From assembly GCA_019925795.1 (NCBI GenBank), contig CM034298.1, positions 23,799,556 through 23,863,555 on the forward strand: a stretch of DNA of 64,000 nt, given 5' to 3'. Shown here one piece after another: positions 24,021 through 37,093 of this stretch; positions within the stretch are counted from its first letter, which is position 1; each line of letters opens with the position of its first letter. Made by a program: the position numbers and the translations under genes. The DNA comes from Dendrobium chrysotoxum. Taxonomy: Eukaryota > Streptophyta > Magnoliopsida > Asparagales > Orchidaceae. The notes under the pieces were generated by a model. That model saw only the letters and a list, made by a program, of their open reading frames with translations. It did not search any database and was not told the DNA's origin.

Positions 24021-26921
24021 AATATCTATGACACTTAATCCTACTCTTAAGGTGCTGAAGGTTTCAAAAGGCAGTAGTTTTGTAAAGATATCTGCAGGTT
24101 AATTTTTAATGGTTACATGATGTAGTTCTCTCTCCTTTAGTGACATGGTCCCTAATAAAATGGTGCCTTATATCTATGTGTTTGGTCCTAGAGTGTTAGA
24201 TTGGATTCTTTGAAATATAGATGATACCAGTGTTATCACATAAGATTGGAATGGTGCCTACTGGTAGTCTTAAATCTAGGATTTATTGCTTTAACCAAAG
24301 GACCTATGCCACACAACTTCCTAAGGCTATATATTTAGCTTCTATAGTGGACAGGACTACTGAGTTCTATTTTTTATTGGAACAGGATATTAAAGATTAT
24401 CCTATGAATTAATAGGTTCCAAAAGTGCTTTTTTTATCAACCCTACATCCAGTAAAGTTTGAATTAGAATATCCTATAATTTCTAAGGAAGTGATATGCC
24501 TAGGATACCAGATTCCTAAGTTTTGGGTTCCTAAGAGATATCTAATGATTCTGTTAATAATAGTGAGGTGGGATTCTTTTGGATCAGCCTGAAAACTAGA
24601 ACATAGACAAACACTAAATATAATATCAAGTCAGCTAGCAGTTAAGTAAAGAAGTTATCTAATTATTCTTCTGTATTTCTTTTGATCAACTGAATTTTCA
24701 TTTGAGTCTTTATCCAACTGAACTATAGAACTCATGGGAGTGTTAATTGTGTTGGCTTCATACATTTCATATTTCTTAAGGATGTCCTTAATGTAGTTTA
24801 ATCATCCTTCTTCCTTATACTAAATCCAAGAAAGTAGTTCAGTTCTCCCATGATACTCATCTCCAATTCCTTACTCATTATTTTAAAAAACTTTTCACAT
24901 AGTTTTTTATAAGAAGATCCAAATAAAATATCATAAATATAGATTTGAGCAATGAGTAGTTCTTCTCTTACTTTTTTAAGGAAAAGGGTAGTGTCAATGC
25001 TTCGCTTAACAAAGGTTCTTTCCAATAGGAATGTGCTTAAGCTTTCATACCATACTCTAGGTGCTTATTTCAGTCCATACAATACCTTTTTTAATTTGAA
25101 GACATGATTAAAAATTGTGAGTTTTTAAAGCCTAGGGATTGTTCAACATACACATCTTCTTTTATTACCTCATTCAAAAAGATACTTTTAACATCCATTT
25201 GATATAATTTGAATCCCTTAAAGCAGACAAAAGCTACTAGCACCCTTATGTCTTCTAATCTAGCTACGAGGGAAAAAGTCTCTTCAAAGTAAATCCCTTT
25301 TATCTGGTTGTATCTCTTAGCCGCTAGTCTTGGTTTTTTTCTAACCACTACACCAGAATCATTCATTTTATTTTTGAAAACTTATTTTGTTCTAACAACA
25401 CTCTGGTCCTTAGGTCTTTCAACTAGCTCTCAAACATTATTTCTAGCAAATTAATTTAGTTTTTCTTGTATGGCTAGGATCCAGAATTCATCATATAGTG
25501 TTTAATTTATGTTTGTGGGTTCAATCATTGAGATAAAGGTAGAAGAGTTCACTTCTTTTATAATTTCATTTCTAATTCTAACACCTTCAGATGGGTCTCT
25601 TAAGATTAGTTCTTTAGGAAAACTTGAAGAATATCTCTATTCTCTAGATGGTAAATTTTCAAATTCTACCCTTTCTTTCAAATTTGTAGATTCTACTCCT
25701 TTGGTGACTTTAACCACTTCTTATTTTTCTACCATAGACCCTCTAGAATTATCAAATTTATCAGAAACTATATGAATGGTCTCCTCTACTAGCTGTATCC
25801 TTTTATTAAAAACTCTAAAGAATTTTTAACATTTGAGTATCATAGGAAGACTCCTTCATCAGATTTTAGGTTAAACTTTCCTAACAAGATTTCCCATTAT
25901 TTAGAATGAACACTTTACATCCAAAGACATAAAGGTGAGAGAGGTTAGGTGTCCTATCCTTAAGGATATTATAGGGTGTCTTATTCATCTTGGATCTAAC
26001 ATTAACCCTACTTAGAACATAACAGGCTGTGTTTATCGCTTCTACCCAGAAGTATTTAGGAAGTGATATTAAGTTAATATGGCTCTAGTTACTCCTACCA
26101 CAATCCTATTCTTTCTTTCAGCTATCCCATTCTTTTGAGGGATTCTACGAGTTGAAAAGTTATAATCTATCACTTGCTCCTTATAGTAAGATTTAAAAAT
26201 TTTATTTTCAAACTCTCCACCATGATCACTATGAATTGTCAGAATTTCATAACCTAGCTTCCTCTAAATATAAGTAGAGAATGTCCTAAATTCCCTCCTA
26301 GGCCTGCAGTGTTAACGGATCCAAAAAGATCTATGTGAAGAACTACTAAAGATTTGCTAGTATTAATGTCCTAATTGAATGGAAGGAGGATTTAACTTTT
26401 TTACCTAACTAACAGGCCTCACACAGGTGATCCTTAGTGAATTCTAGTTTGGGTATGCCTCTCACTAAGTATTTTTAGATAATTTTTCTAAGATTTTTCA
26501 TGCCTTCATGACAAAGTCTTCTATGCCACAATCAGGATTTATTAGCAACAATTTTTAGGCAAAGTGAGTTAGTAGGTTCAACATAGTTTAAATCAAACAT
26601 GAAAATATTATTGATTCTTTTTCCTTATAGCATAGTGTTTTCATTTAAGCTTAAAATGTAGCTGGAAGATAAAATTTAATGCTGAAGCCTTTATCACAGA
26701 GTTGGCTTATGCTAAGCAGATTATGTTTTAAGCCATCTAACAGTAAAATATTTTTATTGAGGAAATTTTTAGAGTTGCCAATGATACTTGAGCCCACCAC
26801 TCTCTTGGTGGTGTTATCTCCAAGTGTCACCTTGCCTCCTGCTCTAGCCTCTAGTGAAATGAATTAATTTATATCTCTCATCATATGCCTTGAACATCCA
26901 TTATTTAGGTACCACATGCTC
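24021..26921 (-). pseudogene. Copia B pol (protease, integrase, RT, RNase H), broken
   Basis: From right to left: protease block WYLNNGCSRHMMRDI, with the catalytic DSG changed to NNG (26897-26905); GAG pre-integrase DGLKHNLLSISQLCDKGF (about 26690-26745); integrase with LHIDLFGSV (first Asp near 26325), HSDHGGEFEN (about 26212-26245) and NGIAERKNR (about 26110-26140); RT with [40 protein letters not shown] (about 25140-25200) and YIYDILFGSS in place of YIDD (24930-24941); and RNase H down to about 24021. The integrase core has lost about 30 residues after its first Asp compared with copies C and E. Two catalytic sites are destroyed, and stops are many. Confidence 0.88.
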
Positions 26922-28744
26922 TTATGAGGCCTTTTGTGAGAGCATCCCTACAAAATCATTAAAGGTTAGATTTAGGAACCCAAATAAGTTTGGGTTCCCC
27001 CTTCTGAATTGAAAAGTGAGATGCGTGCATGCTATGCTGTGGTATATATAATTTTGGTCTCCACACCAAATGTATTCTACAGTGTATAGTGCAAGTGTGG
27101 GAGATATGTACTAGCATGCCACAAGAAAAATATCTAATACCAGGAAAAAGGGTTTACTAATCTATGTGGGTTATGGTGCCTCTTCCTAGGTTTGAATGCA
27201 TGATGTGTTGATGGTTTATAAAATTCTGCAAGTGGAGGTGGTGCTTTGTTTTTCTTAAAAGCAGTTAATTTCACTTGCAATGATTTGTTTGCACTTTTAA
27301 GAATTAAAATTTCAAATTTTAAAGCATGCTCATTACTATCTAATTAAGATGCAAGAGTCTCTTATTATTTGAATGCATTTTCTTATTCAACATGTAATGT
27401 TTTCAAGGAATCATATTCAGTAGTTAAATCAAGATGCTTCTTGTTTAAAGTATCAAATTCATCTAATAAAGCCATATGATTGCTATTCAAAGTAGAATCA
27501 TCTTTCCTAAGGCATACATGCTCTTTCTGCGATTTTAAAAAATTAGAATTCAAGCTTGCATATATTTTCTTGAGCTTCCTATATACATTATGAATATTTT
27601 TAGAAACTTTAAATAGTTCATCATAGGAAAGCTGACATACCTCCTTTTTATAAGAATGTTCAAGTTGATTATTTACCATTAAGCACAAGTTGGTTACCTC
27701 ATCTTCTGCTTCTATTTTATATGATTCTAAAGCAGAGTCTACCCATAAAGCCTTCTGAGTCCTTTACTTTCCCTTCTTGAACTTATGTTTTTCTTCACCC
27801 TTCTCCTTGATTAGGCGAGTTTTCAATTTTGGGCAATCCAACTTCTAGTGCCTTGGCTTCTTGCATTCAAAAAAGATGATATTAGCAAAAAACTTTAGAA
27901 TTTTTATTAGCTTTGCCTTTGCTCCATTACTAATGATGCTTTACTTTTTCTTTAGAAAGCTCTTGAATTACCTTGTCATCAGTGTTATGTCATCGTCATC
28001 CTCAAGTACAAAATTATCACTATCAGAATCATTAGCCTTTAAGGCTATAATTTTCTCCTTTCACTTTTTAGCTACATCAAGTTGTCTTTGACTCACTCCT
28101 TACTCATAAGCAATGAATGATCCAAGTAAGTTATCAATGGAGTAAACATTCAGATCCTTAGATTCAATAATATTAGTGAGTTTTGTGTTATAGTAAGTAG
28201 GTAGACAATGCAACATCTTGTTAACTTTTTTATAGTTAGTAAGTTCTCTTCCTAAAGCATGCAAGGAAGTAACAATTTGAGTGAACCTAGTATACATTTT
28301 AGAGATTGATTCATTAGGTTTCATGCATAAGAGTTCATAGTCATGGAGCAGAATGTTCAATATAGATTATTTTACTTCATCTGTTCCTTCATAGGTTATG
28401 TAAAGTTTGTCCCAAATTTATTTACCAATTATGCACATAGAAACACACATGTAATCTTTAGATTTTAATGTATAGAAAAAATAGTTTAAATATTTAGCAT
28501 TTAATTGGGCTAAATCTCTGTCTTCTATACTCCATTCAGAAAAAGGGAGTTTAATTTTCATGCCATTAATAAAGTGTGAAGGTGCATAATATCCTTCCTG
28601 AACTAATATCCACATGAAATAATCTATAGATTGTAAGAAAGTAGATAAGCAAATTTTCCAAAAATTAAAAGGAATATTATCAAATAAAGGTAGTCGTGTG
28701 ATTGAATATCTTTCAACGGTATTATAATTTCCAAAGTTAGCCAT
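26922..28744 (-). pseudogene. Copia B gag with coiled-coil C-terminal region, broken
   Basis: It opens MANFGNYNTVERYS (ATG 28744) 44 bp after the PBS. The UBN2 region continues with LSTFLQSIDYFMW and, in another frame, MNILLHDYELLCMKPNESIS and TRFTQIVTSLHALGRELTNY (28100-28360). A knuckle-like FFECKKPRH..LDCP sits at about 27840-27875, with the first Cys replaced by Phe. A Lys/Leu/Ser-rich coiled coil follows (27383-27688). Such a long C-terminal extension of gag is usual for Sireviruses. The capsid role is inferred from family knowledge. Frames are interrupted several times. Confidence 0.82.
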
Positions 28745-28787
28745 TGATCATTTTTCAAAAGTTATTTAAATCTTAGTTTTTGAATCC

Positions 28788-28800
28788 CTCTCTGATACCA
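28788..28800 (-). other. Primer binding site, copia B
   Basis: TGGTATCAGAGAG on the minus strand matches the 3' end complement of initiator methionine tRNA used by plant copia elements. It is two bases from the LTR edge at 28803. Confidence 0.85.
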
Positions 28801-28802
28801 CT

Positions 28803-30499
28803 TGAAATTTTATGAAGGTTGTAAAACCTCTAAGAACTAGCCAGAGGCTAACCAAGAGGGGGGCGGGTGATTTGGTTATTTAAGAAAACTTTAAACAAAA
28901 AGAAAATCCCTCTTTTTAAAGCTTTTTAAAATATATAAAAATATTAATTTTATCCCTTGATATGGAAGCAGATTAATTTCACAATTACAATAAAATCAGA
29001 GTTTTTAACCACACATAAAAAATAGAAAAGTGTAGAACATAAAATGTTAAAAAATAAAAGAATAAACACAATAGATTTTATAGTGATTTGGTCAAATCTG
29101 ACCTACGTCTACTCCCTAGAGGCTTCCACTTCAGGTATTGTACTAAACCTTTTAGTGTCTCTCCTTTAGCCTCTACAACTAGGTGGAGAAACCCTTACAA
29201 AATCTAATCCACCAACCCGGTATGGCAGAGTACCTTAAATCTTTTTCACCCTCTTTGTGAAGGTAGAGATCCTAAAATTCTTTTTCTCTCTTTTAGAGAT
29301 GGTAGAGAACCAAGAATCCTTTTACTCCCTCCTAGAGTTAGCATAGAACCAAGATCTAGTGCTGAAGAATAGCTTCTCGGAGCCACCCAAGAATTAAAAT
29401 AGAGACTTGAAGAAGATTGGAAGGAACTTTGCTTGGAGTGAACTTGTGAAGCTCTCATAACTCCCCCTCACAAGAACTCTCCCTCGCTTCTCTCCCAAAG
29501 CTCTGCTTAACTCTCTCTCTAAGCTCACTCTCAAGAAACTCAACAATAAAAGATTTCTTACAAGATAATGTATGAGTTTAAATAGAAAGGCTCTAAAGAA
29601 ACCCTAAATTTCAATTTATCATCAAGGATCATCCTGTATGATTATCAGATCATCCTATATGAATAGTATAAAATAGCACTGCCAGACAGTACAAACAGCC
29701 TTGGTCTGTACGATCAATTCAAGAGATTTTACTGATCATCTCGTACAATCCTGCGATCGTCCTATACGATTAGTTCAAGAGATTATATTGATCATCCAGT
29801 ACGATAAGCAATGATGGGTGATGATTAAATATCATCCCATGTATCTCTCGGGTCATATAATACAATTGTCTTGTATAATGTGATTGAGCAGTTAAACTAT
29901 AATTAGTCTCCTAATTATAGGATCAATTTAAGCATGATTGTCATAAAATCATCCAGTATGATGTATAATGAACAGAATGATTAGAGCAAAATTTGAATAT
30001 TAAAAAATTGCCTAAATTATGATTAGCAGCTGAATATTGTGATTATACCTGATCATCCTATATGATTAGGATCATCCAGTATGAATAGTTTAATCAATCT
30101 CAATTAATAAAGGGTGCCCTAATTAGGGTTTTTTGGTTAACTGATCGTCCAGTATGATGTAAATAATACTGTATGATTAGTTCAAAAAATAATTTTTTTT
30201 AACTCACTAACTCACTTTCTTAAGTGTGTGTGTGCAAGGTTACTCAACTTAGTATCAAGCATATACATGATTTGACTTAAGAAAGGTAAAAGTACATTGA
30301 AGTTTAAAATTACAAATAGACTCAACCCTAGTCTACCCAATCTTGAGCTGATTGATGTTGCAAGTGAATGATGGACCTAAAATGTTAGTGAGCAGGGCAA
30401 AATAGATATGCAATAAACTAAATGATAGGAAATAGCAGTAAGGAAACATTAATATTTATTATCACAAAAATCATAGTAGTTGAATCTATATTTGCAACA
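28803..30499 (-). repeat. Copia B 5' LTR
   Basis: 1697 bp, TG at 28803 to CA at 30499 on the plus strand. On the minus strand U3 runs from 30499 to the TATA-like box (29577-29585), followed by R and U5 with the CTACGTCTACTCCC block (29103-29116). U3 contains palindromic units at about 29625-30180, for example ATCATCCAGTACGAT (29792-29806) and ATCGTCCAGTATGAT (30145-30159), many followed by TAGTTCA. Confidence 0.92.
29577..29585 (-). promoter_or_regulatory. TATA-like box, copia B 5' LTR
   Basis: CTATTTAAA on the minus strand, just downstream of the palindrome array. The same sequence sits at the matching place in the other LTR and in a similar place in copia C. It is the likely promoter for genomic RNA. 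Confidence 0.6.
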
Positions 30500-31035
30500 A
30501 ACATTGGTATTCTTATATATGCAATATTGTGTACAAGACCCAACATTTTCTATGCAACAGTATAGCCAATAGATATCAATCTAACCCAATAAGGATTCAT
30601 TGTGTGGGAGTTAAACACATACATAAATATCTCACAAGGACTAAAGATTATATGCTTGTGTATTCTGGAAGTGATTGATCCCTAAAGGATACACTGATGC
30701 CAACTTTCAATCAAATAGAGATAAAGTAAAGCCACATCTGGCAGAATATTTATTTGAAGAGGAGGATTCATTATTTTGATAAAAATAAAACAATCATATA
30801 CTTCTAACTAACCTATGAAAGTTGAATATGTGGCTGCTATAGAAGTGACTAAAAGGTAACTTGGCACTATAATTTTCTTATAGAGTTTCAAGTTGTTCCA
30901 AATATAGAAAAACTACTAACACTATTCCATAATTATTAATTTTATTTGGAGTATATAATTAAATATTATTATAATGATCCACCAACATTAAGAATGGAAT
31001 AATCTTATCTAAATTATTTGATATGGAGATATTAA
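30500..31035 (+). pseudogene. Copia A pol, 3' remainder (RT end and RNase H)
   Basis: Resumes exactly at the segment expected after 14586: GILIYAILCTRPNI (about 30508-30549), then DANFQSNRDK (near 30694-30723) and an EYVAA-like RNase H segment (about 30822-30836). Stops and shifts abound. A short purine-rich tract, ATGGAGATATTAAGG (31022-31036), precedes the LTR and may be the decayed PPT. Confidence 0.75.
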
Positions 31036-31936
31036 GGTACTTTATACAATATGATTAGATAGGACTAGACAAGATATATTTTGAATTCTCTAATAAATTT
31101 TATTTTAAATAGAGAGATTTTTAAATTTATCATAAAAATGATCATATATAAAGTAATCTTAATCATGAGTTTTTAATAAGCTCTTATTTGTGACATATGA
31201 TTTCTTGGCTTGCTCAAAAATAGTTTGGAAGGTATAAACATAATTCTTATATATTAGAAACACAATGAGACAAATGGCTCAGAATGTTAATTTATAGATA
31301 TCAAATCAATTCCTTTCAATTTTAAAAGTCATAAAATTAGTTCCTAGAATAATTAATTTTGAACTTGAACTAATAGAGTGCTCAAATTTTGTGATAAGGT
31401 TACAAATTTTATTGTTCATTAGAGAATTAATTGGAATTCAAGGCTAAAGATGTAGTTAGAGAGGGCACAAAATTACCTAGCTCATATTATGAACTTCTTA
31501 TGGAGAATTATTTTATATGTAATGATTAAATTAATGTACGATTTAATATTTTAAATTGAGTAAATAGTTTAATAAATTCAAGAGTGCAACTTCATGTTTA
31601 TAGTGGAATAACATTGTACATAATAATTTTGATTTATTAATTTAAGAGTTAAATTAATGGTCAAATTTATTGGTGCTTGAATTATAGGTCCATAGGTCCC
31701 TTTTTCATCACCTTAGTATGATAATATATTTTACCTATAATTGGTTAAATTAATTGAACACTATTGTTAAAAAAATGTGACATAATATAAATATTAAATT
31801 ATGATTGCATTTGTGACACCTTAATTTTTTAAGAAAAACTTTTGTTTATATTGTATAAAACTAATAAAGATAAAGATGTGTCATAAATACTAAAAGATGC
31901 TTCAGGAACAGATGTGCCTTTTAGTATAAAAAGATT
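31036..31936 (+). repeat. Copia A 3' LTR, truncated
   Basis: It aligns to 9513-10405 of the 5' LTR in the same orientation and stops matching after ...AGTATAAAAAGAT. The rest of the LTR, including the TATA region, is missing, so the element's right target duplication cannot be found. Confidence 0.8.
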
Positions 31937-33240
31937 TTTTTTCCGCATTTATATATTGGATGTCTTAAATCCAACAGACGTGTTTTATTTTTGTACCATG
32001 ACTAAAATCTTACTTTGGTTCTTATTTTTTGCACCCTTACTTTGGCTTTGTCAAGAGTTTTGTTACTTTTCTGTAATGGACGAACTAATGGTGATCATGT
32101 ATTTAGAATAGATCCTAAGACCACTCTTAGTTTGTGATAGTTTTGATATGAAATCTTTTCAAATAACCTAACTTATTTTTTAGCTTTGAAATGGTATTAT
32201 TAGTTCCTTCTAATTTGTACTTATAAAATAAATGAAGTCTAAGCCTTTTTCTTCATGGTTTTTAAAATATAAATTTTATTATACTCATATTTGTTGGTTG
32301 ATCGTTTAAGAAAAATAATGTGAAATTTTCTTTTTGTTTATTTTGAAATATAAATGTTTTTATCCACATATTTATTTGTTGTAAAATTTATGCTATCCGT
32401 GTTTCCATTTACTTCAATAGCTCCCTTTTTCCTCATTAGAGCATACATGCAAGCATACCTTAAGTAAATAGCCATTAGGCTCTCCTCCTAACAAATACTA
32501 AAATCATGTGTCATTGTCATGAACTTCCAATTTCATACAATTTATCCATTTAGATATGAACTTCTAAAAATTTTCAACAATCCTTACTAGCCTTTGATTT
32601 GTAAGACATTTGTTTCATGGATTACTCTTTTTTTTTTCTTCTTAATCATATCATAGGATTTATGATATTGAGAACTTCCAAATAATATACTTTATTTTTT
32701 TATTAAAGGTACATTGATAAATGCAACCATCATATCACTGCAGACATTACTACAATTTCATAAATGGTCACTTGGGTTAGACCAAACAGAAGTAGGTCCA
32801 TCATGTTGACCTTAAGTGCAAGATCATTCAATCACCTTCCCAAACGGATAGGGTGAGATCTGATATATTATATGATAACATGAATTTACAATACTATAAT
32901 AAAAAGTACATGCATGATCTACCAAAAATTTATAAATAGGTCATGAAATTACATAATTTAGACATCTAAAAATGGAGTTAAAATATCAAATCCTAGAGAA
33001 ACCTAGAGAATTGATCCATCTTTTAGAGTTTCCAATAGTCATCATTCATATTCCAGATAGAAACTAAGCCACCTTATTCATGTGATCAAATTACCCCTCC
33101 TTTTAAAAGAGAGATTAATTCAACTCTCTAACATTATATTATGACGGTGTCATTCTTGGAGATGGATAGTAACAATAAACTCCAATCACCCGCCAACACT
33201 AATTTTTTTGGTGTCCTCTAGTGCTAAACATGATACATTA
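31937..33240. other. Unassigned AT-rich sequence
   Basis: Short open frames on both strands have no recognisable domain, and no repeats within the window match it. Its left edge is where the copia A LTR stops, so part of it may be an unrecognised insertion. Confidence 0.3.
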
Positions 33241-34190
33241 AGAGGGATGGGGTGAATTGGTGTCTTCAAAATATTTGCAAGTATAAATTTTAAGTATGGT
33301 ATAAATAAAAATAATCACAAGTTAAATATAAAGTACAAGCAAATAAATAAAGAGCACTAAAATTTCTTATGGCACACCAAGAGGGAGGGTGAATTTTTAT
33401 TTTCAAAAAAATATATCAATTGAAATTAGAGTAACATGAGGAAGCTTTAAGAAATTAAAGTTTTCAAACCATAAACCAAAAGCAATTTTTTTTGTTTTAA
33501 ACTTTATCCTAAAACTTTATCACTTCAACTTGGTTGTTCCTCTTTGCTACCAATCTGGCCTTATTCCTAACTATTGATTCAGAGTCATTTAAGTTCCATT
33601 GACATTCTAATATGTGGGTCTAGTCACAAATTCCCACATATCATTCCTAATAAATTATTTTAATTCTTCTTGCATTGCTACAATCCAAAATTTATTTTCT
33701 AATGTCTGTTCTGTACTAGTGGGTTCTACCATAGAGATAAAGGAAGTGTGGCTAACTTTCTTCATAAAACCTTGCCTAATCATAACCCCTATGGATGGGT
33801 CTCCTATAATCTCCTATAATGAGTTCTCTAGGGTGACAAGATGCATTTCTCCATTATCAAAGTAATGGATTCTGAGCTTCTTCTCTATCTTCTAATATAT
33901 TATTCTCAATTCTACATGCGATATCTTCTTCTTCATCATCAGATGTTCTAGATTTAGAAATCCTATCTAATTCATCAAATATTACATGGGTGGACTCCTC
34001 AATAACTAAGGATTTCTTATTAAATATTTTATATACCTTGCCTACCAAAGAATATCTTAGAAATACCTTTTCATCTGCCTTTGCATCAAAATTCTTTATG
34101 TGTGATTTTCTATTATCTAAAATAAAATACTTATACCCAAATACATGCTTATGAGACAAGTTAGGTGTTACCCTTAAGTAACTCATATGA
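33241..34190 (-). mobile_element. Sirevirus-type copia fragment (LTR edge remnants plus integrase-RT linker)
   Basis: Two stretches, AAGAGGGATGGGGTGAATTGG (33241-33261) and AAGAGGGAGGGTGAATTT (33370-33387), resemble the G-rich tract near the LTR edge of copies B, C and E. From about 33500 to 34186 the minus strand encodes integrase C-terminal and pre-RT sequence. The rest of the element is missing. Confidence 0.6.
33500..34186 (-). pseudogene. Copia integrase C-terminal / pre-RT fragment
   Basis: A 109-codon reading (33857-34186) has TPNLSHKHVFGYKYFILDN, FDAKADEKVFLRYS, YKIFNKKSLVIEESTHVIFD, the integrase-to-RT linker of Sirevirus pol, followed by an acidic stretch DDEEEDIACRIENN. It continues, broken, into the segment that in copia C reads ...MTKPTNINQVLSDEFLVLAM. 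There are no catalytic motifs here. Confidence 0.75.
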
Positions 34191-34679
34191 TATGTTATTC
34201 AACATTGATCTTATGTTCTCCCTAATCAAAACATAGTTGTTGACCTCATTTTGGTATGAGGTCATCATAAACTACAACTCTTGACTTTAAATCCTATGGT
34301 TGATAATCACCCAATTATTAATCATCTAGTCTACAATCAATCATCAATCAATATTCAATCAAACTTTAGTCACCATCTTCAATCAACGACCATTGCTTAC
34401 AATCGCTTGAGTAATCAACAATCTTTTTATGTAGTTAATTGACCCAATACACTATCTTGCATAGTGTACTGACCCCTTGACTTCAGTCATGATCCAAATT
34501 ACTTCACTAGAAGCTTCATATAATAAATCATCTATCAATAGACACTTTAGTCACCAACTTACCCACTCTCTTAGTTAAACTAGCTCATGTTAGCTCAACA
34601 GATCATGCACCTCATTCACCTCCAATTGAAGCCAAAATCATTTCAAATCTTCATCAAACTCCTTTGAACATCACTCAAT
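34191..34679. other. Unassigned sequence with AATCAATC-type short repeats
   Basis: ATCAATCATCAATCAATATT-like simple repeats around 34330-34370; otherwise nothing recognised. Confidence 0.3.
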
Positions 34680-37093
34680 TGATCTTTCACTCGAAATTTT
34701 TATGCCATTTAAAACATTTCATAGTGAGTTTAAAGTAGAATATGGGTTGAGGGTTTTAGTCATCTGGTTGAAGAAGATGATTCTAGGGTCATTCGATCTG
34801 TGTAAATCACACTGACAGCTCTGATTTGATCACTCCATGAGTTTAATTTAACCAACACAGGTGGTAGCTAAATGTTTTTTTGTCCGACTCAATCCTATCC
34901 CTCCATCCCAAAATTCATGGATCGAATGGCCATGGTCAAAATCCAACATGTTTAACTAGCCAACAATGTGCTACTGCGTGTTTGGCCACTAGGCTGCCAT
35001 ATGTCCCACTACTGCCGCCATCTAAAACATCTCAATCAGAAGCTTCCATCTGTTCTAATGCCACTACCACCTGTATTTTGGTTTTAAATATTTTATTAAA
35101 TGATTTTTGAGGCCTAAAACTTTGAAAATACATATTACATTCAATTCTTAACCAAATTAAACAAATAATAAGTCATTTTCATCAGAATGAAATCCTCTTT
35201 AATTTAAAAATAAATTTATTTCTAGAGGATGAATATTCAAAGTGTAATTTTACTTCTATTATTTATTAAATTTTCTTTATTACACATTCAATAATTATTT
35301 AATTAAGCCCAAATTCAAATGGCATAAACTAGAAGGTATTGGCATCATTTAGTAATTTTCCTAGTGCTATTTGAGGTTAGCCCTATTTATATATGAATTT
35401 ATAAGGATCTAGGTCTATATTTGACCTAGATCTCTATAAATTCATTATTAATTAAATAATAAACCATTCCTTACATATAATAGCTCAGTGGAATCATTAA
35501 ATAGAGTTCTTTTAAGAAAAATTGAATTTAAATGCATTGGTTGAATGTTTAGGGAATAATTACATCATTTGTATTTTCAAAATTTCATTAAATATTCGAT
35601 AAATGCTCATTCCTTTGAGCTAAATTTTGGATTGGATAATAAGGGGTTGCTATTAACATCCCCTAATTTTTCCAAAATCTTTTGAGTAATAGAATGATGG
35701 TTATCAAATTTGTAAGCAATTGGGTTATAACTTGACTTAAATATTTAGAAATTTGATGTATTTAATTCTCTTAGATTTAGAACACTATGATTAGTGTGAA
35801 ATGATTGTATATAGGTACTAGGGTTATAAACAATGATTGTTGAATCCATATAAACATTAGTAACACCTAAGGACAATAATTTAGGACAAGGTATAATTAA
35901 CTTAGAAAATTATTAGGAAATCATACATGCACCCGATAGGGGTGAAACTTCAAACCCTTAGATTAACCTACATTATACACATTAGGAATAAATCATATCT
36001 TGATTTTATTTTAATTGGCCACAAAACAAAATTAATCAAAATTTGCCCTCAATTAAGGGCTAAATCTTTCAAAATCCATAATAATTCAAATAAAATTGAT
36101 AAAAAAATAAAAATAAATATTAATTAACTCCAATTAACATATATAATCTTTAAAAATAAAATTTAGATCCAAATTTGGGTAAAATTGAATAATTAATTGA
36201 TTAAACTTTAATTAAATAATAATTAAATAAAATCATTAAAAATAAAATATTAATCAAATCAATCTTAAACACTCGTAGATTGATATATTGGTTGCTCTTA
36301 ACCAATGTTATGAATTTCATGGATTTTAGAATTGATTTGATGCCACTATTAAATACTTAAGATTCATGTAATAATAGGCTATTTAATAATTCATTAAATA
36401 ACCCATTTTTGAATATAATTAAATAAATATAATAAATACAAACTTAAATATACATAACTAATTTTAATAAAATAAAATAATATTTAGAGATTAATTAATT
36501 ATAATTTAAATAATTTTTTGAATATAACTCATTAATAATTAATTAAAATTTAATAAATAATTAAAAATTTCATATAATTTCATAAAAATAAGAAATATTC
36601 AAAAAAAACTTAATGCATAAAAAGTTAATTTGATAATTTATTGGTTAAATTTTTTTTTAATCAAATAAATTTGAGAATTAATATTAAATAAATAAAGATT
36701 TTTCATGCTTAATACTTGATTCCTTTTTGGAGGGCATTTTAGCTTTAAAATTTAAAGCATTAATACATATTAAAACACTCAATAATCCCTTTATGTAATG
36801 CTTGATTCCTTTTAGGAGGGCACACACATATTTGATTAATGGTTTTTATAAAATTTAATAGCCAATTAAGGGATACACTATGTTAGCCTCCACTTATGGA
36901 AAGCATAGTTGTATAGGATTTATAACCCCTAATCGACCATTAATAAATTAATTGACCCTATACGTCATTCTTGACTTCACATGGAGAGTATATTTATTGG
37001 ATTAAAGGGTCCCTTTTTCTATCCACCAATAAATTATCAATAAATTTCTAAAGGCTTCATGTAATCATTTATTTTATATGGGTTAGTAGTCTC
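34680..37093. repeat. Repeat family D, copy 1, left part
   Basis: It aligns in direct orientation with about 52420-54690. Shared blocks include GAATTTATAAG..CCTAGGTC followed by TTTGACCTAGA (35395-35430 and 53013-53055), GGGGTGAAACTTCAAA (35938-35955 and 53554-53572), and AAAGGCTTCATGT.ATCAT just before the break. It has no coding capacity. It is interrupted at 37093 by copia C and continues at 49067. It may be a long LTR of an unrecognised element. Confidence 0.75.

Larger units (their letters stand above)
14587..30499 (-). mobile_element. Copia B: Sirevirus-type Ty1/copia element with nested LINE-b
   Basis: The two LTRs (14587-20822, split by LINE-b; and 28803-30499) match in direct orientation. 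PBS (28788-28800) and polypurine tract (20824-20836) lie at the correct inner edges for a minus-strand element. The order gag, protease, integrase, RT, RNase H, third ORF fits the Sirevirus plan. Without LINE-b it is about 11.3 kb. It interrupts copia A between two neighbouring conserved pol segments. Flanking 5-mers (AGTAG and AACAT) do not match, so any target duplication has decayed. Confidence 0.9.

Noticed and set aside
31914..32111. 65-codon hydrophobic open frame
   Set aside because: AT-rich chance frame at the truncated edge of the copia A LTR; nothing supports a gene.
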